Source of the DNA: Streptomyces sp. CB01580
Lineage (GTDB): Bacteria; Actinomycetota; Actinomycetes; Streptomycetales; Streptomycetaceae
Direction of reading: 5' to 3'
NCBI RefSeq assembly: GCF_001905795.1
Contig: NZ_LIXJ01000010.1
Location: 62,001-126,000 of the forward strand
Length of the DNA stretch: 64,000 nucleotides
Part shown: positions 32,818 through 40,523 of the stretch, piece after piece
Layout: every line of letters begins with the position of its first letter
Numbering within the stretch: position 1 is the stretch's first letter
Made by a program: the position numbers and the translations under genes
The notes under the pieces: model-generated
Seen by the model: the letters and a program-made list of their open reading frames with translations, nothing else
What the model was told of the DNA's origin: nothing
Databases searched by the model: none

Positions 32818-33462
32818 ATGACACCGCCTGGCGGCTTCGAACCCGAGTCGGAGCGGGTCACCCGGCAGTTGCGTGACCAGATCATCGACGGCGCACGCGC
32901 GCCCGGCAGCAGACTCGTCGAGCGCGAACTCGCCGCGGAGCTCGGAGTGAGCAGGCTGCCCATCCGGGAGGCCCTGCGGGACCTGGTCACCGAGGGACTG
33001 GTCACCCCGAGGCCGCGCACCTGGGCCGTGGTGCGGGAGTTCACGCCGACGGACATCGCGGACCTCGACGAGGTCCGTACGGCCCTGGAGACGCTGACGT
33101 TCCGGCTCGCCGCCCAACGGCGCACCCGCGCGGGACTGGCGAAGCTGCGCGCGGATCTCGACGCCGAGCTGAGCGCGGCGCACGAGGGCGACGCCGTACG
33201 GGCGCGACGGGCGGCGGCCGACTTCCACGAGACGGTGACGTCCCTCGCCGACAACGAGCTGCTGAACGAGCTCGGAGGAACCCTGCGCAGCAGGATGCGC
33301 TGGCTGCTGGGGCAGCACGACGACCTCGTGGAGGTCGCCGAGGAGCACGAGAACCTCTACGAGGCGATCGCGGACCGGGACGTGCCGCGGGTCGAGGAAC
33401 TCGTCATGAAGCACCTGGTGACCAGCCGTGCCGCCGCGCGCCGCAAGCACACCCGGGAATGA
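32818..33462 (+). CDS. GntR-family regulator, FadR/FCD subgroup
   Basis: A 214-residue protein with a GntR winged HTH at residues 10-70 (VTRQLRDQIIDGA, RLVERELAAELGVSRLPIREALRDL) and an all-helical FCD ligand domain with metal-type residues (DLDEVRTALE, FHETVTSLADN). It begins 16 bp after cynR, same strand, with GGGAGAATGAGG before the ATG. FCD regulators usually sense organic acids; the target genes are not apparent, and co-transcription with cynR is possible. Confidence 0.88.
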   Translation: MTPPGGFEPESERVTRQLRDQIIDGARAPGSRLVERELAAELGVSRLPIREALRDLVTEGLVTPRPRTWAVVREFTPTDIADLDEVRTALETLTFRLAAQRRTRAGLAKLRADLDAELSAAHEGDAVRARRAAADFHETVTSLADNELLNELGGTLRSRMRWLLGQHDDLVEVAEEHENLYEAIADRDVPRVEELVMKHLVTSRAAARRKHTRE

Positions 33463-33478
33463 ACGCCGGCCCACCGGG

Positions 33479-33598
33479 TCAGGACGCCGGCTCCCGCATC
33501 GGCCCGTCCGCGCGGATGCGGGAGGCCAGGACCGCGATGTCGTCCTCCGCGTCCCGGCCGTACCGGTCGAGCACCTCGTCCAGCAGGTCCTCCACCCG
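33479..33598 (-). pseudogene. C-terminal remnant of a PP2C/SpoIIE-type phosphatase
   Basis: The minus-strand frame ending at TGA 33481-33479 encodes RVEDLLDEVLDRYGRDAEDD followed by IAVLASRIRADG. The last catalytic-metal Asp pair and final strand of streptomycete SpoIIE phosphatases have this form (xDDIAVLxxR). Upstream, the frame becomes Arg/Pro-rich with no start or earlier phosphatase motifs, and 33599-33775 holds no other gene. It appears to be the 3' end of a deleted gene. Confidence 0.45.
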
Positions 33599-33775
33599 CC
33601 CGCCCGGTCCTCGACGGTGGGCCGGACGCCACCGGCGCGCATCGGCGCCGGCCACGGCCCGGTCCCGGCGGGCACGGGCCCGCGGCCGGGGAACGAGGGT
33701 CCCGTACGGGCGGAGCCACCCGTACGGGCGGTGGCCGCGGGCCCGCGGCGGCGGCCGTCGTGGGGCCGCGCCGGG

Positions 33776-33931
33776 TCAGCTCTCGGCGTCCTCCGGCAGG
33801 CGCTCGCCCTCCGCCTGGGACGGCTGGGTGCGTGTCGTGGCGGGATGCCGCTGCTCGGCCGGGTTGAGATCCTCGTCCAGCCGCTCGCCCTCGGCCTGCG
33901 ACGGGGTCGGGTATTCCTCGTTCTCGCTCAT
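33776..33931 (-). CDS. 51-aa acidic protein with two PSQAEGERL repeats
   Basis: A very short, acidic, Glu-rich protein: MSENEEYPTPSQAEGERLDED then, after a short linker, a second PSQAEGERLPED copy and the end AES. A GTGGAGG ribosome binding site lies 6 nt before the ATG at 33931, and codon use is typical. Small proteins of this kind occur in Streptomyces, but I know of no function. The duplicated 9-residue motif and lack of hydrophobic residues suggest an intrinsically disordered peptide. Confidence 0.7.
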   Translation of the reverse strand: MSENEEYPTPSQAEGERLDEDLNPAEQRHPATTRTQPSQAEGERLPEDAES

Positions 33932-34069
33932 GGCCGCCTCCACGGTCGGAACGCGTGCGGGGGACTGCCCGCAGAACGAGCCTAACGCGCCGACCGGGCG
34001 CCGGCCCGCCCGTGGCGCCCGGTCGACGCGCACCCCGCCGAGTCGTGAGGCGGCCGGACGCGGTGCACT

Positions 34070-35260
34070 GTGGAAGACGTGAGGATCGGTGAACGCTTCA
34101 GGGCTCTGCGCACGTCATGGCGGCCGGGCCACGGGCTGGTGATGGTGCCCCTGGCCCTGATCGCCGTGATCACCCTCGCGGACATCCTGACGGGGCGGGA
34201 CATACAGCTCGGACCGCTGCTGGTCATAGCACCCGCGCTCTGCGCGTCCTTCGCGGGCCCGGTGCTCACGGGAGTGGTCGGGGGGCTGGCCGTGGCTGCC
34301 CAGACGCTCATCGTCCACCACCTCGGCAGGCTGACCACCGAGAACGCGTTGGTGCAGATCATCGCCCTCGCGGTGCTCTCCGGGCTGATCGTGTTCTACT
34401 GCCTGCTGCGGGAACGCCGGGGCAGACAGCTCGCCCGGGTGCGGTCGGTGGCGGAGGCCGCGCAGCAGGTGCTGCTGTGGCCGCTCCCGGAACGCATCGG
34501 CCCGCTGCGGGTCGCCTCCCTGTACCTGCCCGCGGAGGACGAGGCCCTGATCGGCGGGGACCTGTACGCGGTCACCCGTGTCGAGGGCGGAACGCGGTTG
34601 CTGATCGGCGACGTGCGGGGCAAGGGCCTGGCCGCGATCGGCGAGGCCGCCGTACTGCTCGGGGCGTTCCGCGAGGCCGCCCACCGGCACACCGGCCTGC
34701 CCGAGCTCGCCGCGGCCCTCGAACAGAGCGTCTGCCGCTACGAGGCCGACTTCGAGCGGGAGGGCGAGATCGGTGAACCCTTCGTCACCGCCCTGCTGCT
34801 GGAGATCCCCGACGAGGGCGGCGTCAGCCGGATGACGAGCTGCGGGCACCCCCCGCCCCTGCTGCTGGGCCCGGGGCACTCCGTCACCGTGCCCCGGCTG
34901 CGACCTTCGCCGCCCCTCGGGGTCGGCAGCCTGGGGCCGTCCTCCTACGCCCTGGACTCGTTCGTCTTCGAGGACGGCGAGACGCTGCTCCTCTACACCG
35001 ACGGCGTCATCGAGGCGCGCGACGGGGGCGGACGGTTCTACCCGTTCACGGAGCGGGCCGCCCGGTGGACGGAGAGTTCCCCGGAGGCACTCCTGCACCA
35101 TCTGCGACGCGATCTCCTGGCCCACGCCGGGGGACGGCTGGGAGACGACGCGGCCGTCATCGCGATCCACCGCCAGCCCGTCGCCTTCGAGCCGCACCGG
35201 TTCGGCGAGGCCGCCCGCGCGGTGGGCCTCGCCGAACCCCGAGGGGCCGGGGAGGCCTGA
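34070..35260 (+). CDS. membrane SpoIIE/PP2C-type serine phosphatase
   Basis: A 396-residue protein. Three or four hydrophobic helices (about residues 22-110: LVMVPLALIAVITLADIL, LLVIAPALCASFAG, LTGVVGGLAVAAQ, IIALAVLSGLIVFY) precede a PP2C domain. It has VASLYLPAEDEALIGGDLYAV, LLIGDVRGKGLAA, MTSCGHPPPLLL, LLYTDGVIEARD and LGDDAAVIAIHR, including the metal-binding Asp residues. Such phosphatases act on STAS anti-anti-sigma proteins. The GTG at 34070 or 34079 could be the start. The remnant of a similar enzyme lies 500 bp upstream on the other strand. Confidence 0.88.
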   Translation: MEDVRIGERFRALRTSWRPGHGLVMVPLALIAVITLADILTGRDIQLGPLLVIAPALCASFAGPVLTGVVGGLAVAAQTLIVHHLGRLTTENALVQIIALAVLSGLIVFYCLLRERRGRQLARVRSVAEAAQQVLLWPLPERIGPLRVASLYLPAEDEALIGGDLYAVTRVEGGTRLLIGDVRGKGLAAIGEAAVLLGAFREAAHRHTGLPELAAALEQSVCRYEADFEREGEIGEPFVTALLLEIPDEGGVSRMTSCGHPPPLLLGPGHSVTVPRLRPSPPLGVGSLGPSSYALDSFVFEDGETLLLYTDGVIEARDGGGRFYPFTERAARWTESSPEALLHHLRRDLLAHAGGRLGDDAAVIAIHRQPVAFEPHRFGEAARAVGLAEPRGAGEA

Positions 35261-35263
35261 CGC

Positions 35264-35280
35264 GGCCCGTGCGGCGGGCC
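35264..35280 (+). terminator. short hairpin after the phosphatase gene
   Basis: GGCCCG-TGCGG-CGGGCC forms a 6-bp stem with a 5-nt loop, 3 nt after the phosphatase stop codon. Confidence 0.35.
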
Positions 35281-35401
35281 CCGCGAGTCGGCGCCCGGCG
35301 CGGACCCGTCCGCGGCTCTTCACCCCGATGGCCGCGAGGGCGTGCGAGCGTAGGCTGGCTCTGACGCCTGTGCACCGCGAGTGGGCGACGGAGGCGGAGT
35401 C

Positions 35402-36919
35402 ATGACCGACCCCCACGGCTTTCTCAGGACCGATCGTCGGCCCGTTCCCGCCCGCCCCGTCCAGGAACGGCTGGGCGACTGGGACGAGGTCCACGCGGGG
35501 CGGACCAGGCTGCCGCTCGTGTCCGAACAGGCGGGGCGCTGCATGGACTGCGGCATCCCCTTCTGCCACAGCGGCTGCCCCCTGGGAAACCTCATCCCCG
35601 AGTGGAACGCCTACGCGAGGAAGGGGGACTGGTGGGCGGCGGCCGAGCGGCTGCACGCCACGAACAACTTCCCGGAGTTCACCGGGCGGCTCTGCCCGGC
35701 GCCGTGCGAGGACTCCTGCGTGCTGTCCATCAACGCCGACCCCGTGACGATCAAGAACGTCGAGCAGACCATCGCCGACGAGAGCTGGGCACGCGGATAC
35801 GCGGAGCCCCGCCCGCCGGGGCGCCTCAGCGGCAGGACCGTCGCCGTCGTCGGTTCCGGACCTGCGGGGCTCGCGGCGGCGCAGCAGCTCACCCGCGCCG
35901 GCCACTCCGTCACCGTCTACGAACGCGCCGACCGCCTCGGAGGACTGCTGCGGTACGGCATCCCCGCCTTCAAGCTGGAGAAGTGCCATCTGGACCGCCG
36001 CATCGAGCAGATGCGGGCGGAGGGCACGGAGTTCCGCACCGGCGTGCGCGTCGGTGACGACCTCGACGCACGCGGCCTCATGGACGGCAACGACGCGGTC
36101 GTCATCGCCGTCGGGGCCACGGAGCGCAGGGAACTGCCCGTCCCGGGCCGTGAGCTGTGCGGCATCCACCAGGCCATGGAGTACCTGACGCTGGCCAACC
36201 GGGTCGCCGAGGGGGACCGGGACCTCGCGGTCCTCACCGCCGAGGGCAGACACGTCGTGATCGTCGGCGGCGGCGACACCGGGGCGGACTGCCTCGGCAC
36301 GGTGCTGCGCCAGGGCGCCGCGTCCGTCGTCCAGCTCGACATCAACCCCGAACCCGGACCCGTACGCCCGGACACCGAACCCTGGCCCGTGCGCCCCCGG
36401 ATCTACCGGGTGTCCCACGCCCACGAGGAGGCCCGGGACCGGGCCGGCGGGGACCCGAGACACTTCTGCGCGGCCACCCTCGGCTTCGACGACGACGGGG
36501 CCGGCCGTGTGTGCGCGCTGCGCCTGGCGGAGGTGGGGCCCGCGGACAGGACGCCGAGGCCGGGCACGGAACACGTCATCCGCGCCGACCTGGTCCTGCT
36601 CGCCCTCGGTTTCCACGGTCCGGAACGGGAGGGCGGGCTGGTGCGTCAGCTCGGACTCGTACTGGACGACCGGGGGAACTACGCCCGGACCGACGCCTTC
36701 GAGGCCGTGACGGCCGCACCGTCGCCGGCCGGCCCGTCGGCGGCGGACGCGCGGGCGGGAGGCGTGTTCATCGCGGGTGACGCGGGGCGCGGACAGTCCC
36801 TCGTCGTCTGGGCCATCGCGGAGGGACGGTCCGCCGCCGCGGCGACGGACCGCTACCTGAACGGCTCCACGATGCTCCCGGCTCCCGTGGCGCCGCACGA
36901 CCGCCCCCTGGTCGCCTGA
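35402..36919 (+). CDS. gltD: glutamate synthase small subunit (NADPH-GOGAT beta), stand-alone
   Basis: A 505-residue flavoprotein with the full GltD architecture. N-terminal cysteine motifs CMDCGIPFCHSGCP and CPAPCEDSC build the iron-sulfur sites. The FAD Rossmann motif VVGSGPAGLAAAQQL lies near residue 150, the NADPH motif VVIVGGGDTGADC near 280, and the FAD-end motif GVFIAGDAGRGQSLVVWAI follows. ATG 35402 follows GGAGGCGGAG. The large subunit gltB is not adjacent, so this is either an extra GltD or a GltD-like NADPH donor to another protein. Length and motifs are intact. Confidence 0.9.
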   Translation: MTDPHGFLRTDRRPVPARPVQERLGDWDEVHAGRTRLPLVSEQAGRCMDCGIPFCHSGCPLGNLIPEWNAYARKGDWWAAAERLHATNNFPEFTGRLCPAPCEDSCVLSINADPVTIKNVEQTIADESWARGYAEPRPPGRLSGRTVAVVGSGPAGLAAAQQLTRAGHSVTVYERADRLGGLLRYGIPAFKLEKCHLDRRIEQMRAEGTEFRTGVRVGDDLDARGLMDGNDAVVIAVGATERRELPVPGRELCGIHQAMEYLTLANRVAEGDRDLAVLTAEGRHVVIVGGGDTGADCLGTVLRQGAASVVQLDINPEPGPVRPDTEPWPVRPRIYRVSHAHEEARDRAGGDPRHFCAATLGFDDDGAGRVCALRLAEVGPADRTPRPGTEHVIRADLVLLALGFHGPEREGGLVRQLGLVLDDRGNYARTDAFEAVTAAPSPAGPSAADARAGGVFIAGDAGRGQSLVVWAIAEGRSAAAATDRYLNGSTMLPAPVAPHDRPLVA

Positions 36920-37384
36920 GCACCCGGCCGCCGGGCGCCCCGACGCGCGCGGTGCCGGTCGTCCGGTCCGCGGGGCGGCCGGGGCCGCCGTCACCGCGAC
37001 CGGCCCCGGACCGCCCCCGTCGCGTCGCGCCACTGCCGCCGGGACTCCCGTACACGGGTGGTGGCCAGGCCCGGCCGGCGCTCCGCGATGTCCGCGGCGG
37101 CGACCGGCACCGCGCGCATCGGGGCGCTCCCGGGCGTCGACACGGTCGAGACCGCCCCGATCATCCGCACCCTCAAGCGGACCGGAACCGTCGCACGCGA
37201 CCAGGCCCCGGCGGGCGGCGCACCGCGCCGGTGAGCGCCGCGCCCGCGCCCCGGCAGCCACCGCGCGGGTCCGCCGATCGTCGAGGCATCGAAGAACATG
37301 AGGCTCAGCCACGGAAGAATGCGCTTTTGTGTCCCCTCCCGCAGGCCGGAGGATGGCCGGGAACCGGCCCACAGGGGAGGAATC
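36920..37384. other. 465-bp region between gltD and lysA, with one weak small frame
   Basis: No known gene is recognisable. A 48-codon plus-strand frame (37088-37234, MSAAATGTARIGALPGVDTV...) has strong G/C third positions but no ribosome binding site and no family I know; it may be a remnant. The final 120 bp are less GC-rich and contain the lysA leader, with a small inverted repeat GGCCGG/CCGGCC (37342-37367) just upstream of its GGGAGGA ribosome binding site. I see no lysine riboswitch. Confidence 0.45.
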
Positions 37385-38719
37385 ATGACGTCAGCCATCG
37401 AAACGGGGCTGTTGCCCCGCACGGCCGAGGCCCGCCCCGGCGGACTCGCCGTCGGAGGCGTCCCGCTCGTCGACCTCGCGGAGCGCTTCGGAACCCCGCT
37501 GTTCGTCTACGACGAGGAGCACCTGCGCCTGCGTTGCCGGGAGGCGGTCGCCGCCTTCGGCCAGGACAACGTCGCCTACGCGTCCAAGGCGTTCCTGTGC
37601 ACGGCCATGGCCCGTCTCGCCCACGAGGAGGGGATGCTGCTCGACGTCGCCTCCGGCGGCGAACTGCGCGTGGCCCTGCACGCGGGCGTACCGGCCGACC
37701 GGATCGTGCTGCACGGCAACAACAAGAGCGAGACGGAACTGCGCACGGCGATGACGGCCGGGCTGCGGCACGTCGTGGTCGACAGCCTCGACGAGATGGA
37801 CCGCATCGAGCGGCTGCACGCCGAGGAGCGGCTGCCGCCCGCGCACGTCCAGCTGAGGGTCGCCCCGGGCGTCGCCGCCGGTGCCCACGAGGCGATCAGG
37901 ACCGGCGGCCACGACTCCAAGTTCGGCTTCGGTCTGGCGGACGGGGCCGCCGCACACGCCGTGCGGCGTGCCGACGGGTCCCCGGCGATGATCCTGGAGG
38001 GCATCCACGCGCACGTGGGCTCGCAGGTGCTGGACACCGCCGAACTCGGGGCCGGCGCCGCCGCCGTGGCGCGGTTCGCGGTCGAGACGCACGCCCCCCG
38101 GCTGACCGTCGGCGGCGGCCTCGGTGTCGCCTACGAGGCCGGGCAGACCGTGCCCTCGTTCGCCGACTGGGCCGCCGCGGTGCGCAGCGCCGTCCGGGAG
38201 GCGGGCTGGCACGACGAGGTCACGGTGGAGCCCGGAAGGTCCATAGCCGCCCGCGCCGGGCTGACCCTGTACCGGGTCGGGACGATCAAACGGATCGAGG
38301 GCGTACGGACCTACGTCGGGGTCGACGGCGGGATGAGCGACAACCTGCGCCCCGCCCTGTACGGCAGCCGTTACGAGGTCTTCCTGCCGCGCAGTCCGCA
38401 CGCACCGCGGCCGTGGCGCGCGCGCCTGGTCGGCAAGCACTGCGAGAGCGGCGACGTGATCGTCGACGACGCCGCCCTGCCCGCCGGGACGGCCGTCGGG
38501 GACGTCCTGGCCACACCGGTCACCGGCGCCTACGGATACGCGATGGCGTCCAACTACAACAAGCTGCCGCGCCCGGCGGTCGTCTTCGTCCGCGACGGCG
38601 CGGTCCGCACCGTGGTGCGCCGCGAGACCGAGGAGGACCTGCTGCGTCTGGACGTCGACGAACCCGCGGGTCCCCTGGAGCGTTCCGCACCGGTACCGCC
38701 TAGTCTGACCCGATGCTGA
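37385..38719 (+). CDS. lysA: diaminopimelate decarboxylase family enzyme
   Basis: A 444-residue fold-type III PLP decarboxylase. K68 (YASKAF) is the Schiff-base lysine, with HGNNKS, the HVGSQ substrate motif, the glycine-rich GGGLGV, VEPGRS, the catalytic CESGD and YGYAMASNYN all present. This set is that of meso-diaminopimelate decarboxylase, making lysine. The ATG at 37385 follows GGGGAGGA. Because it sits with a LysR gene (7-bp overlap) and not with homoserine-pathway genes, it may be a second, catabolic or inducible lysA. A D-amino-acid decarboxylase role cannot be excluded. Confidence 0.87.
   Translation: MTSAIETGLLPRTAEARPGGLAVGGVPLVDLAERFGTPLFVYDEEHLRLRCREAVAAFGQDNVAYASKAFLCTAMARLAHEEGMLLDVASGGELRVALHAGVPADRIVLHGNNKSETELRTAMTAGLRHVVVDSLDEMDRIERLHAEERLPPAHVQLRVAPGVAAGAHEAIRTGGHDSKFGFGLADGAAAHAVRRADGSPAMILEGIHAHVGSQVLDTAELGAGAAAVARFAVETHAPRLTVGGGLGVAYEAGQTVPSFADWAAAVRSAVREAGWHDEVTVEPGRSIAARAGLTLYRVGTIKRIEGVRTYVGVDGGMSDNLRPALYGSRYEVFLPRSPHAPRPWRARLVGKHCESGDVIVDDAALPAGTAVGDVLATPVTGAYGYAMASNYNKLPRPAVVFVRDGAVRTVVRRETEEDLLRLDVDEPAGPLERSAPVPPSLTRC
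38701..38706 (+). promoter_or_regulatory. -10 box inside lysA for a leaderless LysR transcript
   Basis: TAGTCT lies within the lysA coding end and 6 nt before the LysR ATG at 38713, so the regulator may have its own leaderless promoter besides read-through from lysA. Confidence 0.4.
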
Positions 38720-39636
38720 ACAGTGCCCGACTGCTCGTCCTTCTGGAGATAGCCCGCACGGGCACCATCGTGGCCGCGGGCCGGGCCCTGCACCTGAGCC
38801 CGTCCGCGGTCTCGCACCAGCTCGCCCGGCTGGAACAGGAGGTCGGGACCGCCCTGGTGGAACGTCAGCCGCAGAGCCTGCGGCTGACGGCCGCCGGAGC
38901 GCGACTGGCCGAGCACGCCCAGGCCGTGGCCGATCTGATGGCCGTCGCGCAGGACGATCTGCGCGCGCATTCCGAGGGCGAGGCCGGCGTCCTGCGCGTC
39001 GGCTTCTTCGCCTCCTCGGGCCTGGAGCTGCTGCCGAGGGCGCTGTCCGCCTTCGCCGCCGAGCGCCCGCAGGTGGAACTGGAGCTGATCCTCGGACAGC
39101 CGCACGAGACGGTGCCCGATCTGGAGGCCGGCCGGCTCGACGCGGCGGTCGTCTTCGAGCACCCACTGGACCCCTGGTGCCGCCACGCGGGCGTCGACGT
39201 CGAGATGTTCTTCGACGAACCCCAGCTGGTGGTCCTCCCGCTGGGCCACCGCTTCGGCCGCCGCACCACCGTCCGGCTCGCCGCCCTGGAGGGGGAGACC
39301 TGGATCGGGACGCACGGCGGCCGTACCGGCGAACCGGTGCTGGAACGCGCGTGCGCCACCGAGGGCTTCCGCCCCCGGATCCGCTGCCGCACCGACCACT
39401 ACCAGGTCACGGTCAACCTGACCCGGGCCGGGATGGGCATCGCGCTCGTCCCGGCCCTCGGCCTCGCGGACAGCACGGGCGTCCACGTCTGCCGGCTGGA
39501 CCACCCCCGGCTCCACCGCCGGATCGGGGTCGCCACCCGGCCCACCAACCGCAACCCGCTGCTGCGGATCTTCCTCGCGGAACTGCGGTCGGCGGCCGAG
39601 GAGATCAGGTCGCTGCTGGAGATGCAGTGGTCCTGA
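38713..39636 (+). CDS. LysR-family transcriptional regulator
   Basis: A 307-residue LysR protein with the HTH at residues 4-60 (VAAGRALHLSPSAVSHQLARLEQEVG) and a substrate-binding-like effector domain (VLRVGFFASSGLELLPRAL, ELILGQPHETVPDLEAGRLDAAVVF). The start overlaps the lysA stop by 7 bp, indicating linked expression. It is convergent with the serine-hydrolase/deacylase/ABC operon; either that operon or lysA could be its target. The effector is unknown, plausibly lysine, diaminopimelate or a D-amino acid. Confidence 0.88.
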   Translation: MLNSARLLVLLEIARTGTIVAAGRALHLSPSAVSHQLARLEQEVGTALVERQPQSLRLTAAGARLAEHAQAVADLMAVAQDDLRAHSEGEAGVLRVGFFASSGLELLPRALSAFAAERPQVELELILGQPHETVPDLEAGRLDAAVVFEHPLDPWCRHAGVDVEMFFDEPQLVVLPLGHRFGRRTTVRLAALEGETWIGTHGGRTGEPVLERACATEGFRPRIRCRTDHYQVTVNLTRAGMGIALVPALGLADSTGVHVCRLDHPRLHRRIGVATRPTNRNPLLRIFLAELRSAAEEIRSLLEMQWS

Positions 39637-39662
39637 CGGGGCGGGGCCGCCCCGGCCCCGTC
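39635..39662 (+). terminator. hairpin at the end of the LysR gene
   Basis: GACGGGGC ... GCCCCGTC flanks a GC-rich interior (28 nt overall) and begins at the stop codon of the LysR gene. It sits between convergent genes. Confidence 0.5.
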
Positions 39663-39699
39663 AGGGGCGGAGCGGCCTCGTCAGGGGGCGGAGCGGCCG
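39659..39699. repeat. tandem 20-bp direct repeat
   Basis: CGTCAGGGGCGGAGCGGCCT (39659-39678) is followed immediately by CGTCAGGGGGCGGAGCGGCC (39679-39698), differing by one inserted G. The second copy contains the stop codon of the serine hydrolase gene (39681-39683), so the repeat may have set its C-terminus. Confidence 0.6.
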
Positions 39700-40523
39700 G
39701 CGCAGGCCGCGAGGGTGCGGCCGACGTCCCGCATGGCGTGCACCGCGGCCCGCTCGGCTCCCGGCCCCAGCGCCGTGTCCCAGTGCGCCACCACCGCGTA
39801 CGCGAGCCGCCGGGCCCCGACGACGACACCGGCGTCCGCGCGGACCCCGGTGTCGGTGCCGGTCTTGTTGGCCACCAGCAGCCTTCCGGGAAGCGGATCC
39901 GGGAAGCCGGGCGCGTACGGGTCGTGGTCCACCAGGGCCGGGACGAGCCCGTGGTCGGTGTTGGCGCGCATCCATCCCAGCAGCCGCGTGGAGGCTGCGG
40001 GCGAGACCATCGTGCCGCGCGCCGCGTGCGTCACCAGTCGCGCCAGGTCCCTCGCGGTACCGGTGGCGAAGACGGGCGGCACGTCCGGGCCCCGGACGTC
40101 GCGGACCTTGTCGTGGAGCACGAGACGTCCCAGCCCGAGCCGCTGCGCCAACCGGGCCGTGGACTCCCGCCCCACCATGCGCAGCAGTGCGTTGGTCGCG
40201 GTGTTGTCGCTGACCGACGCGGTCAGCCAGGCCAGGTCCTCCACGCTCCAGCCGTCCCTGCTCATCCGGCGCAGCAGCCCGGTGCCGTCCGCACGGTCCT
40301 CGTCGAGGATCTCGACGATCCGGCCGGGCGGCAGCTCCCCGCTGTCCAGACGGCGGGACACCTCGGCGAGCAGCAGCAGCTTCGAGGCGGACGCGACGGG
40401 CAGCACCACGTCGTCGTCCACCCCCACCGCGCCCTCGCCGTCGACGTCGACGGCGCGGACGGCCAGGGTGAGCGGCAGTGCGGCCGACCGCCGTGCCGCC
40501 GCGGTCACCTGGGACAGACTCAT
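39681..40523 (-). CDS. class A beta-lactamase-fold serine hydrolase without signal peptide
   Basis: A 280-residue serine hydrolase with all three penicilloyl-serine motifs: S45-A-S-K48, S105-D-N107 and K220-T-G222. The Omega-loop EXXLN that provides the deacylating glutamate of class A beta-lactamases is not visible. The N-terminus (MSLSQVTAAARRSAALPL) is not a signal peptide, so the protein appears cytoplasmic. The ATG (40521-40523) overlaps the deacylase stop by 4 bp. In this operon it more likely acts on an imported D-amino-acid or peptide substrate than on antibiotics; this is inference. Confidence 0.83.
   Translation of the reverse strand: MSLSQVTAAARRSAALPLTLAVRAVDVDGEGAVGVDDDVVLPVASASKLLLLAEVSRRLDSGELPPGRIVEILDEDRADGTGLLRRMSRDGWSVEDLAWLTASVSDNTATNALLRMVGRESTARLAQRLGLGRLVLHDKVRDVRGPDVPPVFATGTARDLARLVTHAARGTMVSPAASTRLLGWMRANTDHGLVPALVDHDPYAPGFPDPLPGRLLVANKTGTDTGVRADAGVVVGARRLAYAVVAHWDTALGPGAERAAVHAMRDVGRTLAACAGRSAP

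Noticed and set aside
37088..37234. 48-codon plus-strand frame with strong G/C third positions
   Set aside because: No ribosome binding site, no recognised family and neighbouring regions are non-coding; kept only as a note within the intergenic entry.
34115..37372. A 1085-codon minus-strand open frame opposite the phosphatase and gltD genes
   Set aside because: It has no recognisable domain, and the opposite strand encodes full-length SpoIIE-type phosphatase and GltD.
36920..37384. Possible lysine riboswitch before lysA
   Set aside because: The long conserved L-box stem structure is not seen; only one short inverted repeat is present near the ribosome binding site.
39681..40523. Annotation as a true beta-lactamase (antibiotic resistance)
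   Set aside because: No signal peptide and no visible Omega-loop EXXLN; the operon context points to amino-acid metabolism.
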